Assembly (NCBI GenBank): GCA_949128115.1
Contig: CASBRS010000010.1
Coordinates: forward strand, 22,001-86,000
DNA from: Anaspis maculata
Taxonomy: Eukaryota; Arthropoda; Insecta; Coleoptera; Scraptiidae
Length of the DNA stretch: 64,000 nucleotides
Reading direction: 5' to 3'
Below, in pieces: positions 48,308 to 61,923 of this stretch; the first letter of the stretch is position 1, and each line of letters begins with the position of its first letter. The notes beneath the pieces are model-generated. The model was not told the DNA's origin and did not search any database. It saw only the letters and a program-made list of their open reading frames with translations. A program made the position numbers and the translations under genes.

Positions 48308-50635
48308 AGCCGTCTTCAGTTTCTGTCGCAAGCTCCGGTCCCAAGTGGTGAGCATTCGCCAGCGTAAGTCCGATGATCGCGTCGAGGTGTTCATTTTCGC
48401 GTCTGCTCTCTTAGCCGGCGTTGAGAAAAATGACCGAGACCTGGGACAAACCGGCCCGACGTCTACCTGCGGCCCGGTCGATTTCGGCCGGCAGGTGGCG
48501 TCCGTTTCGAACGATTCGGAGAAAATCGGAAGAAAAGATAAAAGCCGGCCCCCGGGGGCCTTTGTCTTTGTTTTGACGCTTTCAGACTCGATACAAACCG
48601 GCCCGACGCGTCTACCTGCGGCTTGGCCGATCTCGGCCGGCAGATGGCGTCCGTATCGAACGAATCGGGGAAAATCAGAAAAAAAAAATAAAAGCCGGCC
48701 CCCGGGGGCCTTTGTCTCCGTTTTCCCGCTTTCCCGTCAGCTTCGTCGTCGTTCGCTCTTCGGTTTCTCTTTTTCGCTCATTCCGTGTTGCGGTCGTCGA
48801 TTTTCAAGTTCTCGAGCAGAGTTCTCGCGGCGTCCCGTTCTGCTTTTTCTTTCTCCATGTCTTTTTTGTTGCTGTTCCAGAGATTCACCAGGAAGATTCG
48901 CGTTCTGAGATCGCGAGCCGTCTTCAGTTTCTGTCGCAAGCTCCGGTCCCAAGTGGTGAGCATTCGCCAGCGTAAGTCCGATGATCGCGTCGAGGTGTTC
49001 ATTTTCGCGTCTGCTCTCTTAGCCGGCGTTGAGATAAATGACCGAGTCCTGGGACAAACCGGCCCGACGTCTACCTGCGGCCCGGTCGATTTCGGCCGGC
49101 AGGTGGCGTCCGTTTCGAACGATTCGGAGAAAATCGGAAGAAAAGATAAAAGCCGGCCCCCGGGGGCCTTTGTCTTTGTTTTGACGCTTTCAGACTCGAT
49201 ACAAACCGGCCCGACGCGTCTACCTGCGGCTTGGCCGATCTCGGCCGGCAGATGGCGTCCGTATCGAACGATTCGGAGAAAATCGGATGAAAAAATAAAA
49301 GCCGGCCCCCGGGGGCTTTTGTCTCCTTTTTCCCGCTTTCCCGTCAGCTTCGTCGTCGTTCGCTCTTCGGTTTCTCTTTTTCGCTCATTCCGTGTTGCGG
49401 TCGTCGATTTTCAAGTTCTCGAGCAGAGTTCTCGCGGCGTCCCGTTCTGCTTTTTCTTTCTCCATGTCTTTTTTGTTGCTGTTCCAGAGATTCACCAGGA
49501 AGATTCGCGTTCTGAGATCGCGAGCCGTCTTCAGTTTCTGTCGCAAGCTCCGGTCCCAAGTGGTGAGCATTCGCCAGCGTAAGTCCGATGATCGCGTCGA
49601 GGTGTTCATTTTCGCGTCTGCTCTCTTAGCCGGCGTTGAGAAAAATGACCGAGACCTGGGACAAACCGGCCCGACGTCTACCTGCGGCCCGGTCGATTTC
49701 GGCCGGCAGGTGGCGTCCGTTTCGAACGATTCGGAGAAAATCGGAAGAAAAGATAAAAGCCGGCCCCCGGGGGCCTTTGTCTTTGTTTTGACGCTTTCAG
49801 ACTCGATACAAACCGGCCCGACGCGTCTACCTGCGGCTTGGCCGATCTCGGCCGGCAGATGGCGTCCGTATCGAACGAATCGGGGAAAATCAGAAAAAAA
49901 AAATAAAAGCCGGCCCCCGGGGGCCTTTGTCTCCGTTTTCCCGCTTTCCCGTCAGCTTCGTCGTCGTTCGCTCTTCGGTTTCTCTTTTTCGCTCATTCCG
50001 TGTTGCGGTCGTCGATTTTCAAGTTCTCGAGCAGAGTTCTCGCGGCGTCCCGTTCTGCTTTTTCTTTCTCCATGTCTTTTTTGTTGCTGTTCCAGAGATT
50101 CACCAGGAAGATTCGCGTTCTGAGATCGCGAGCCGTCTTCAGTATCTGTCGCAAGCTCCGGTCCCAAGTGGTGAGCATTCGCCAGCGTAAGTCCGATGAT
50201 CGCGTCGAGGTGTTCATTTTCGCGTCTGCTCTCTTAGCCGGCGTTGAGATAAATGACCGAGTCCTGGGACAAACCGGCCCGACGTCTACCTGCGGCCCGG
50301 TCGATTTCGGCCGGCAGGTGGCGTCCGTTTCGAACGATTCGGAGAAAATCGGAAGAAAAGATAAAAGCCGGCCCCCGGGGGCCTTTGTCTTTGTTTTGAC
50401 GCTTTCAGACTCGATACAAACCGGCCCGACGCGTCTACCTGCGGCTTGGCCGATCTCGGCCGGCAGATGGCGTCCGTATCGAACGATTCGGAGAAAATCG
50501 GATGAAAAAATAAAAGCCGGCCCCCGGGGGCTTTTGTCTTTGTTTTGACGCTTGCAGACTCGATACAAACCGTCCCGACGCGTCTACCTGCGGCTTGGCC
50601 GATCTCGGCCGGCAGATGGCGTCCGTATCGAACGA
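47752..50635 (+). repeat. Segmental duplication of about 2.9 kb, first copy (second at 51386-54269)
   Basis: An offset of 3634 bp links unit starts 48440/52074, 49048/52682, 49655/53289 and 50263/53897, as well as the one-base-deleted palindrome (47791/51425), gatgacgtcc and cagtatctg. The match ends at 50636/54270, where gattcgg meets gaatcgg. It overlaps the 8335 bp-offset duplication, so the two events are nested. A further link at 4701 bp joins 44347-45800 with 49048-50501. Confidence 0.82.
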
Positions 50636-51168
50636 TTCGGAGAAAATCGGATGAAAAAATAAAAGCCGGCCCCCGGGGGCTTTTGTCTTTGTTTTGACGC
50701 TTGCAGACTCGATACAAACCGTCCCGACGCGTCTTCCTGCGGCTTGGCCGATCTCGGCCGGCAGATGGCGTCCGTATCGAACGAATCGGAGAAAATCAGA
50801 AAAAAAAAATAAAAGCCGGCCCCCGGGGGCCTTTGTCTCCGTTTTCCCGCTTTCCCGTCAGCTTCGTCGTCGTTCGCTCTTCGGTTTCTCTTTTTCGCTC
50901 ATTCCGTGTTGCGGTCGTCGATTTTCAAGTTCTCGAGCAGAGTTCTCGCGGCGTCCCGTTCTGCTTTTTCTTTCTCCATGTCTTTTTTGTTGCTGTTCCA
51001 GAGATTCACCAGGAAGATTCGCGTTCTGAGATCGCGAGCCGTCTTCAGTATCTGTCGCAAGCTCCGGTCCCAAGTGGTGAGCATTCGCCAGCGTAAGTCC
51101 GATGATCGCGTCGAGGTGTTCATTTTCGCGTCTGCTCTCTTAGCCGGCGTTGAGATAAATGACCGAGT
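50263..51168 (+). repeat. 906 bp unit with two b modules (a-b-b-c-d)
   Basis: An extra 149 bp b module sits between b and c: gattcggagaaaatcggatg occurs twice in succession. It is the reciprocal product expected when a short unit loses a module. Unit 56775-57679 (905 bp) has the same plan. Confidence 0.85.
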
Positions 51169-52073
51169 CCTGGGACAAACCGGCCCGACGTCTACCTGCG
51201 GCCCGGTCGATTTCGGCCGGCAGGTGGCGTCCGTTTCGAACGATTCGGAGAAAATCGGAAGAAAAGATAAAAGCCGGCCCCCGGGGGCCTTTGTCTTTGT
51301 TTTGACGCTTTCAGACTCGATACAAACCGGCCCGACGCGTCTACCTGCGGCTTGGCCGATCTCGGCCGGCAGATGGCGTCCGTATCGAACGATTCGGAGA
51401 AAATCGGAAGAAAAGATAAAAGCCGGCCCCGGGGGCCTTTGTCTTTGTTTTGACGCTTTCAGACTCGATACAAACCGGCCCGACGCGTCTACCTGCGGCT
51501 TGGCCGATCTCGGCCGGCAGATGACGTCCGTATCGAACGATTCGGAGAAAATCGGATGAAAAAATAAAAGCCGGCCCCCGGGGGCTTTTGTCTTTGTTTT
51601 GACGCTTGCAGACTCGATACAAACCGTCCCGACGCGTCTACCTGCGGCTTGGCCGATCTCGGCCGGCAGATGGCGTCCGTATCGAACGAATCGGAGAAAA
51701 TCAGAAAAAAAAAATAAAAGCCGGCCCCCGGGGGCCTTTGTCTCCGTTTTTCCGCTTTCCCGTCAGCTTCGTCGTCGTTCGCTCTTCGGTTTCTCTTTTT
51801 CGCTCATTCCGTGTTGCGGTCGTCGATTTTCAAGTTCTCGAGCAGAGTTCTCGCGGCGTCCCGTTCTGCTTTTTCTTTCTCCATGTCTTTTTTGTTGCTG
51901 TTCCAGAGATTCACCAGGAAGATTCGCGTTCTGAGATCGCGAGCCGTCTTCAGTTTCTGTCGCAAGCTCCGGTCCCAAGTGGTGAGCATTCGCCAGCGTA
52001 AGTCCGATGATCGCGTCGAGGTGTTCATTTTCGCGTCTGCTCTCTTAGCCGGCGTTGAGAAAAATGACCGAGA
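51169..52073 (+). repeat. 905 bp unit with a b/a hybrid module
   Basis: Order a, hybrid, b, c, d. The hybrid starts like b (gacgcgtctacc, gtatcgaacg) but ends like a (cggaagaaaagataaaag) and carries the palindrome with one C missing (51425). The crossover lies between gtatcgaacgattcgg and cggaag, identical in both parents. Confidence 0.8.
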
Positions 52074-55000
52074 CCTGGGACAAACCGGCCCGACGTCTAC
52101 CTGCGGCCCGGTCGATTTCGGCCGGCAGGTGGCGTCCGTTTCGAACGATTCGGAGAAAATCGGAAGAAAAGATAAAAGCCGGCCCCCGGGGGCCTTTGTC
52201 TTTGTTTTGACGCTTTCAGACTCGATACAAACCGGCCCGACGCGTCTACCTGCGGCTTGGCCGATCTCGGCCGGCAGATGGCGTCCGTATCGAACGAATC
52301 GGGGAAAATCAGAAAAAAAAAATAAAAGCCGGCCCCCGGGGGCCTTTGTCTCCGTTTTCCCGCTTTCCCGTCAGCTTCGTCGTCGTTCGCTCTTCGGTTT
52401 CTCTTTTTCGCTCATTCCGTGTTGCGGTCGTCGATTTTCAAGTTCTCGAGCAGAGTTCTCGCGGCGTCCCGTTCTGCTTTTTCTTTCTCCATGTCTTTTT
52501 TGTTGCTGTTCCAGAGATTCACCAGGAAGATTCGCGTTCTGAGATCGCGAGCCGTCTTCAGTTTCTGTCGCAAGCTCCGGTCCCAAGTGGTGAGCATTCG
52601 CCAGCGTAAGTCCGATGATCGCGTCGAGGTGTTCATTTTCGCGTCTGCTCTCTTAGCCGGCGTTGAGATAAATGACCGAGTCCTGGGACAAACCGGCCCG
52701 ACGTCTACCTGCGGCCCGGTCGATTTCGGCCGGCAGGTGGCGTCCGTTTCGAACGATTCGGAGAAAATCGGAAGAAAAGATAAAAGCCGGCCCCCGGGGG
52801 CCTTTGTCTTTGTTTTGACGCTTTCAGACTCGATACAAACCGGCCCGACGCGTCTACCTGCGGCTTGGCCGATCTCGGCCGGCAGATGGCGTCCGTATCG
52901 AACGATTCGGAGAAAATCGGATGAAAAAATAAAAGCCGGCCCCCGGGGGCTTTTGTCTCCTTTTTCCCGCTTTCCCGTCAGCTTCGTCGTCGTTCGCTCT
53001 TCGGTTTCTCTTTTTCGCTCATTCCGTGTTGCGGTCGTCGATTTTCAAGTTCTCGAGCAGAGTTCTCGCGGCGTCCCGTTCTGCTTTTTCTTTCTCCATG
53101 TCTTTTTTGTTGCTGTTCCAGAGATTCACCAGGAAGATTCGCGTTCTGAGATCGCGAGCCGTCTTCAGTTTCTGTCGCAAGCTCCGGTCCCAAGTGGTGA
53201 GCATTCGCCAGCGTAAGTCCGATGATCGCGTCGAGGTGTTCATTTTCGCGTCTGCTCTCTTAGCCGGCGTTGAGAAAAATGACCGAGACCTGGGACAAAC
53301 CGGCCCGACGTCTACCTGCGGCCCGGTCGATTTCGGCCGGCAGGTGGCGTCCGTTTCGAACGATTCGGAGAAAATCGGAAGAAAAGATAAAAGCCGGCCC
53401 CCGGGGGCCTTTGTCTTTGTTTTGACGCTTTCAGACTCGATACAAACCGGCCCGACGCGTCTACCTGCGGCTTGGCCGATCTCGGCCGGCAGATGGCGTC
53501 CGTATCGAACGAATCGGGGAAAATCAGAAAAAAAAAATAAAAGCCGGCCCCCGGGGGCCTTTGTCTCCGTTTTCCCGCTTTCCCGTCAGCTTCGTCGTCG
53601 TTCGCTCTTCGGTTTCTCTTTTTCGCTCATTCCGTGTTGCGGTCGTCGATTTTCAAGTTCTCGAGCAGAGTTCTCGCGGCGTCCCGTTCTGCTTTTTCTT
53701 TCTCCATGTCTTTTTTGTTGCTGTTCCAGAGATTCACCAGGAAGATTCGCGTTCTGAGATCGCGAGCCGTCTTCAGTATCTGTCGCAAGCTCCGGTCCCA
53801 AGTGGTGAGCATTCGCCAGCGTAAGTCCGATGATCGCGTCGAGGTGTTCATTTTCGCGTCTGCTCTCTTAGCCGGCGTTGAGATAAATGACCGAGTCCTG
53901 GGACAAACCGGCCCGACGTCTACCTGCGGCCCGGTCGATTTCGGCCGGCAGGTGGCGTCCGTTTCGAACGATTCGGAGAAAATCGGAAGAAAAGATAAAA
54001 GCCGGCCCCCGGGGGCCTTTGTCTTTGTTTTGACGCTTTCAGACTCGATACAAACCGGCCCGACGCGTCTACCTGCGGCTTGGCCGATCTCGGCCGGCAG
54101 ATGGCGTCCGTATCGAACGATTCGGAGAAAATCGGATGAAAAAATAAAAGCCGGCCCCCGGGGGCTTTTGTCTTTGTTTTGACGCTTGCAGACTCGATAC
54201 AAACCGTCCCGACGCGTCTTCCTGCGGCTTGGCCGATCTCGGCCGGCAGATGGCGTCCGTATCGAACGAATCGGAGAAAATCAGAAAAAAAAAATAAAAG
54301 CCGGCCCCCGGGGGCCTTTGTCTCCGTTTTTCCGCTTTTCCGTCAGCTTCGTCGTCGTTCGCTCTTCGGTTTCTCTTTTTTGCTCATTCCGTGTTGCGGT
54401 CGTCGATTTTCAAGTTCTCGAGCAGAGTTCTCGCGGCGTCCCGTTCTGCTTCTTCTTTCTCCATGTCTTTTTTGTTGCTGTTCCAGAGATTCACCAGGAA
54501 GATTCGCGTTCTGAGATCGCGGGCCGTCTTCAGTTTCTGTCGCAAGCTCCGGTCCCAAGTGGTGAGCATTCGCCAGCGTAAGTCCGATGATCGCGTCGAG
54601 GTGTTCATTTTCGCGTCTGCTCTCTTAGCCGGCGTTGAGAAAAATGACCGAGACCTGGGACAAACCGGCCCGACGTCTACCTGCGGCCCGGTCGATTTCG
54701 GCCGGCAGGTGGCGTCCGTTTCGAACGATTCGGAGAAAATCGGAAGAAAAGATAAAAGCCGGCCCCCGGGGGCCTTTGTCTTTGTTTTGACGCTTTCAGA
54801 CTCGATACAAACCGGCCCGACGCGTCTACCTGCGGCTTGGCCGATCTCGGCCGGCAGATGGCGTCCGTATCGAACGATTCGGAGAAAATCGGATGAAAAA
54901 ATAAAAGCCGGCCCCCGGGGGCTTTTGTCTTTGTTTTGACGCTTGCAGACTCGATACAAACCGTCCCGACGCGTCTACCTGCGGCTTGGCCGATCTCGGC

Positions 55001-58000
55001 CGGCAGATGGCGTCCGTATCGAACGAATCGGAGAAAATCAGAAAAAAAAAATAAAAGCCGGCCCCCGGGGGCCTTTGTCTCCTTTTTCCCGCTTTCCCGT
55101 CAGCTTCGTCGTCGTTCGCTCTTCGGTTTCTCTTTTACGCTCATTCCGTGTTGCGGTCGTCGATTTTCAAGTTCTCGAGCAGAGTTCTCGCGGCGTCCCG
55201 TTCTGCTTTTTCTTTCTCCATGTCTTTTTTGTTGCTGTTCCAGAGATTCACCAGGAAGATTCGCGTTCTGAGATCGCGAGCCGTCTTCAGTTTCTGTCGC
55301 AAGCTCCGGTCCCAAGTGGTGAGCATTCGCCAGCGTAAGTCCGATGATCGCGTCGAGGTGTTCATTTTCGCGTCTGCTCTCTTAGCCGGCGTTGAGATAA
55401 ATGACCGAGTCCTGGGACAAACCGGCCCGACGTCTACCTGCGGCCCGGTCGATTTCGGCCGGCAGGTGGCGTCCGTTTCGAACGATTCGGAGAAAATCGG
55501 AAGAAAAGATAAAAGCCGGCCCCCGGGGGCCTTTGTCTTTGTTTTGACGCTTTCAGACTCGATACAAACCGGCCCGACGCGTCTACCTGCGGCTTGGCCG
55601 ATCTCGGCCGGCAGATGGCGTCCGTATCGAACGAATCGGGGAAAATCAGAAAAAAAAAATAAAAGCAGGCCCCCGGGGGCCTTTGTCTCCGTTTTCCCGC
55701 TTTCCCGTCAGCTTCGTCGTCGTTCGCTCTTCGGTTTCTCTTTTTCGCTCATTCCGTGTTGCGGTCGTCGATTTTCAAGTTCTTGAGCAGAGTTCTCGCG
55801 GCGTCCCGTTCTGCTTTTTCTTTCTCCATGTCTTTTTTGTTGCTGTTCCAGAGATTCACCAGGAAGATTCGCGTTCTGAGATCGCGAGCCGTCTTCAGTT
55901 TCTGTCGCAAGCTCCGGTCCCAAGTGGTGAGCATTCGCCAGCGTAAGTCCGATGATCGCGTCGAGGTGTTCATTTTCGCGTCTGCTCTCTTAGCCGGCGT
56001 TGAGATAAATGACCGAGTCCTGGGACAAACCGGCCCGACGTCTACCTGCGGCCCGGTCGATTTCGGCCGGCAGGTGGCGTCCGTTTCGAACGATTCGGAG
56101 AAAATCGGAAGAAAAGATAAAAGCCGGCCCCGGGGGCCTTTGTCTTTGTTTTGACGCTTTCAGACTCGATACAAACCGGCCCGACGCGTCTACCTGCGGC
56201 TTGGCCGATCTCGGCCGGCAGATGACGTCCGTATCGAACGATTCGGAGAAAATCGGATGAAAAAATAAAAGCCGGCCCCCGGGGGCTTTTGTCTTTGTTT
56301 TGACGCTTGCAGACTCGATACAAACCGTCCCGACGCGTCTACCTGCGGCTTGGCCGATCTCGGCCGGCAGATGGCGTCCGTATCGAACGAATCGGAGAAA
56401 ATCAGAAAAAAAAAATAAAAGCCGGCCCCCGGGGGCCTTTGTCTCCGTTTTTCCGCTTTCCCGTCAGCTTCGTCGTCGTTCGCTCTTCGGTTTCTCTTTT
56501 TCGCTCATTCCGTGTTGCGGTCGTCGATTTTCAAGTTCTCGAGCAGAGTTCTCGCGGCGTCCCGTTCTGCTTTTTCTTTCTCCATGTCTTTTTTGTTGCT
56601 GTTCCAGAGATTCACCAGGAAGATTCGCGTTCTGAGATCGCGGGCCGTCTTCAGTTTCTGTCGCAAGCTCCGGTCCCAAGTGGTGAGCATTCGCCAGCGT
56701 AAGTCCGATGATCGCGTCGAGGTGTTCATTTTCGCGTCTGCTCTCTTAGCCGGCGTTGAGAAAAATGACCGAGACCTGGGACAAACCGGCCCGACGTCTA
56801 CCTGCGGCCCGGTCGATTTCGGCCGGCAGGTGGCGTCCGTTTCGAACGATTCGGAGAAAATCGGAAGAAAAGATAAATGCCGGCCCCCGGGGGCCTTTGT
56901 CTTTGTTTTGACGCTTTCAGACTCGATACAAACCGGCCCGACGCGTCTACCTGCGGCTTTGCCGATCTCGGCCGGCAGACGGCGTCCGTATCGAACGATT
57001 CGGAGAAAATCGGATGAAAAAATAAAAGCTGGCCCCCGGGGGCTTTTGTCTTTGTTTTGACGCTTGCAGACTCGATACAAACCGTCCCGACGCGTCTACC
57101 TGCGGCTTGGCCGATCTCGGCCGGCAGATGGCGTCCGTATCGAACGATTCGGAGAAAATCGGATGAAAAAATAAAAGCCGGCCCCCGGGGGCTTTTGTCT
57201 TTGTTTTGACGCTTGCAGACTCGATACAAACCGTCCCGACGCGTCTACCTGCGGCTTGGCCGATCTCGGCCGGCAGATGGCGTCCGTATCGAACGAATCG
57301 GAGAAAATCAGAAAAAAAAATAAAAGCCGGCCCCCGGGGGCCTTTGTCTCCGTTTTTCCGCTTTCCCGTCAGCTTCGTCGTCGTTCGCTCTTCGGTTTCT
57401 CTTTTTCGCTCATTTCGTGTTGCGGTCGTCGATTTTCAAGTTCTCGAGCAGAGTTCTCGCGGCGTCCCGTTCTGCTTTTTCTTTCTCCATGTCTTTTTTG
57501 TTGCTGTTCCAGAGATTCACCAGGAAGATTCGCGTTCTGAGATCGCGGGCCGTCTTCAGTTTCTGTCGCAAGCTCCGGTCCCAAGTGGTGAGCATTCGCC
57601 AGCGTAAGTCCGATGATCGCGTCGAGGTGTTCATTTTCGCGTCTGCTCTCTTAGCCGGCGTTGAGAAAAATGACCGAGACCTGGGACAAACCGGCCCGAC
57701 GTCTACCTGCGGCCCGGTCGATTTCGGCCGGCAGGTGGCGTCCGTTTCGAACGATTCGGAGAAAATCGGAAGAAAAGATAAAAGCCGGCCCCCGGGGGCC
57801 TTTGTCTTTGTTTTGACGCTTTCAGACTCGATACAAACCGGCCCGACGCGTCTACCTGCGGCTTGGCCGATCTCGGCCGGCAGATGGCGTCCGTATCGAA
57901 CGATTCGGAGAAAATCGGATGAAAAAATGAAAGCCGGCCCCCGGGGGCTTTTGTCTTTGTTTTGACGCTTGCAGACTCGATACAAACCGTCTCGACGCGT

Positions 58001-61000
58001 CTACCTGCGGCTTGGCCGATCTCGGCCGGCAGATGGCGTCCGTATCGAACGAATCGGAGAAAATCAGAAGAAAAAAATAAAAGCCGGCCCCCGGGGGCCT
58101 TTGTCTCCGTTTTTCCGCTTTCCCGTCAGCTTCGTCGTCGTTCGCTCTTCGGTTTCTCTTTTTCGCTCATTCCGTGTTGCGGTCGTCGATTTTCAAGTTC
58201 TCGAGCAGAGTTCTCGCGGCGTCCCGTTCTGCTTTTTCTTTCTCCATGTCTTTTTTGTTGCTGTTCCAGAGATTCACCAGGAAGATTCGCGTTCTGAGAT
58301 CGCGGGCCGTCTTCAGTTTCTGTCGCAAGCTCCGGTCCCAAGTGGTGAGCATTCGCCAGCGTAAGTCCGATGATCGCGTCGAGGTGTTCATTTTCGCGTC
58401 TGCTCTCTTAGCCGGCGTTGAGAAAAATGACCGAGACCTGGGACAAACCGGCCCGACGTCTACCTGCGGCCCGGTCGATTTCGGCCGGCAGGTGGCGTCC
58501 GTTTCGAACGATTCGGAGAAAATCGGAAGAAAAGATAAAAGCCGGCCCCCGGGGGCCTTTGTCTTTGTTTTGACGCTTTCAGACTCGATACAAACCGGCC
58601 CGACGCGTCTACCTGCGGCTTGGCCGATCTCGGCCGGCAGATGGCGTCCGTATCGAACGAATCGGGGAAAATCAGAAAAAAAAAATAAAAGCCGGCCCCC
58701 GGGGGCCTTTGTCTCCGTTTTCCCGCTTTCCCGTCAGCTTCGTCGTCGTTCGCTCTTCGGTTTCTCTTTTTCGCTCATTCCGTGTTGCGGTCGTCGATTT
58801 TCAAGTTCTCGAGCAGAGTTCTCGCGGCGTCCCGTTCTGCTTTTTCTTTCTCCATGTCTTTTTTGTTGCTGTTCCAGAGATTCACCAGGAAGATTCGCGT
58901 TCTGAGATCGCGAGCCGTCTTCAGTTTCTGTCGCAAGCTCCGGTCCCAAGTGGTGAGCATTCGCCAGCGTAAGTCCGATGATCGCGTCGAGGTGTTCATT
59001 TTCGCGTCTGCTCTCTTAGCCGGCGTTGAGATAAATGACCGAGTCCTGGGACAAACCGGCCCGACGTCTACCTGCGGCCCGGTCGATTTCGGCCGGCAGG
59101 TGGCGTCCGTTTCGAACGATTTGGAGAAAATCGGAAGAAAAGATAAAAGCCGGCCCCCGGGGGCCTTTGTCTTTGTTTTGACGCTTTCAGACTCGATACA
59201 AACCGGCCCGACGCGTCTACCTGCGGCTTGGCCGATCTCGGCCGGCAGATGGCGTCCGTATCGAACGATTCGGAGAAAATCGGATGAAAAAATAAAAGCC
59301 GGCCCCCGGGGGCTTTTGTCTTTGTTTTGACGCTTGCAGACTCGATACAAACCGTCCCGACGCGTCTACCTGCGGCTTGGCCGATCTCGGCCGGCAGATG
59401 GCGTCCGTATCGAACGAATCGGAGAAAATCAGAGAAAAAAAATAAAAGCCGGCCCCCGGGGGCCTTTGTCTCCTTTTTCCCGCTTTCCTGTCAGCTTCGT
59501 CGTCGTTCGCTCTTCGGTTTCTCTTTTTCGCTCATTCCGTGTTGCGGTCGTCGATTTTCAAGTTCTCGAGCAGAATTCTCGCGGCGTCCCGTTCTGCTTT
59601 TTCTTTCTCCATGTCTTTTTTGTTGCTGTTCCAGAGATTCACCAGGAAGATTCGCGTTCTGAGATCGCGAGCCGTCTTCAGTTTCTGTCGCAAGCTCCGG
59701 TCCCAAGTGGTGAGCATTCGCCAGCGTAAGTCCGATGATCGCGTCGAGGTGTTCATTTTCGCGTCTGCTCTCTTAGCCGGCGTTGAGATAAATGACCGAG
59801 TCCTGGGACAAACCGGCCCGACGTCTACCTGCGGCTCGGTCGATTTCGGCCGGCAGGTGGCGTCCGTTTCGAACGATTCGGAGAAAATCGGAAGAAAAGA
59901 TAAAAGCCGGCCCCCGGGGGCCTTTGTCTTTGTTTTGACGCTTTCAGACTCGATACAAACCGGCCCGACGCGTCTACCTGCGGCTTGGCCGATCTCGGCC
60001 GGCAGATGGCGTCCGTATCGAACGATTCGGAGAAAATCGGATGAAAAAATAAAAGCCGGCCCCCGGGGGCTTTTGTCTTTGTTTTGACGCTTGCAGACTC
60101 GATACAAACCGTCCCGACGCGTCTACCTGCGGCTTGGCCGATCTCGGCCGGCAGATGGCGTCCGTATCGAACGAATCGGAGAAAATCAGAAAAAAAAAAT
60201 AAAAGCCGGCCCCCGGGGGCCTTTGTCTCCTTTTTCCCGCTTTCCCGTCAGCTTCGTCGTCGTTCGCTCTTCGGTTTCTCTTTTACGCTCATTCCGTGTT
60301 GCGGTCGTCGATTTTCAAGTTCTCGAGCAGAGTTCTCGCGGCGTCCCGTTCTGCTTTTTCTTTCTCCATGTCTTTTTTGTTGCTGTTCCAGAGATTCACC
60401 AGGAAGATTCGCGTTCTGAGATCGCGAGCCGTCTTCAGTTTCTGTCGCAAGCTCCGGTCCCAAGTGGTGAGCATTCGCCAGCGTAAGTCCGATGATCGCG
60501 TCGAGGTGTTCATTTTCGCGTCTGCTCTCTTAGCCGGCGTTGAGATAAATGACCGAGTCCTGGGACAAACCGGCCCGACGTCTACCTGCGGCCCGGTCGA
60601 TTTCGGCCGGCAGGTGGCGTCCGTTTCGAACGATTCGGAGAAAATCGGAAGAAAAGATAAAAGCCGGCCCCCGGGGGCCTTTGTCTTTGTTTTGACGCTT
60701 TCAGACTCGATACAAACCGGCCCGACGCGTCTACCTGCGGCTTGGCCGATCTCGGCCGGCAGATGGCGTCCGTATCGAACGATTCGGAGAAAATCGGATG
60801 AAAAAATAAAAGCCGGCCCCCGGGGGCTTTTGTCTTTGTTTTGACGCTTGCAGACTCGATACAAACCGTCCCGACGCGTCTACCTGCGGCTTGGCCGATC
60901 TCGGCCGGCAGATGGCGTCCGTATCGAACGAATCGGAGAAAATCAGAAAAAAAAAATAAAAGCCGGCCCCCGGGGGCCTTTGTCTCCGTTTTTCCGCTTT

Positions 61001-61923
61001 CCCGTCAGCTTCGTCGTCGTTCGCTCTTCGGTTTCTCTTTTTCGCTCATTCCGTGTTGCGGTCGTCGATTTTCAAGTTCTCGAGCAGAGTTCTCGCGGCG
61101 TCCCGTTCTGCTTTTTCTTTCTCCATGTCTTTTTTGTTGCTGTTCCAGAGATTCACCAGGAAGATTCGCGTTCTGAGATCGCGGGCCGTCTTCAGTTTCT
61201 GTCGCAAGCTCCGGTCCCAAGTGGTGAGCATTCGCCAGCGTAAGTCCGATGATCGCGTCGAGGTGTTCATTTTCGCGTCTGCTCTCTTAGCCGGCGTTGA
61301 GAAAAATGACCGAGACCTGGGACAAACCGGCCCGACGTCTACCTGCGGCCCGGTCGATTTCGGCCGGCAGGTGGCGTCCGTTTCGAACGATTCGGAGAAA
61401 ATCGGAAGAAAAGATAAAAGCCGGCCCCCGGGGGCCTTTGTCTTTGTTTTGACGCTTTCAGACTCGATACAAACCGGCCCGACGCGTCTACCTGCGGCTT
61501 GGCCGATCTCGGCCGGCAGATGGCGTCCGTATCGAACGAATCGGGGAAAATCAGAAAAAAAAAATAAAAGCCGGCCCCCGGGGGCCTCTGTCTCCGTTTT
61601 CCCGCTTTCCCGTCAGCTTCGTCGTCGTTCGCTCTTCGGTTTCTCTTTTTCGCTCATTCCGTGTTGCGGTCGTCGATTTTCAAGTTCTCGAGCAGAGTTC
61701 TCGCGGCGTCCCGTTCTGCTTTTTCTTTCTCCATGTCTTTTTTGTTGCTGTTCCAGAGATTCACCAGGAAGATTCGCGTTCTGAGATCGCGAGCCGTCTT
61801 CAGTTTCTGTCGCAAGCTCCGGTCCCACGTGGTGAGCATTCGCCAGCGTAAGTCCGATGATCGCGTCGAGGTGTTCATTTTCGCGTCTGCTCTCTTAGCC
61901 GGCGTTGAGATAAATGACCGAGT

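Noticed and set aside
59574..59579. Single EcoRI site (gaattc) as a possible cloning scar
   Set aside because: It is explained by one G to A change within module d, with normal repeat on both sides.
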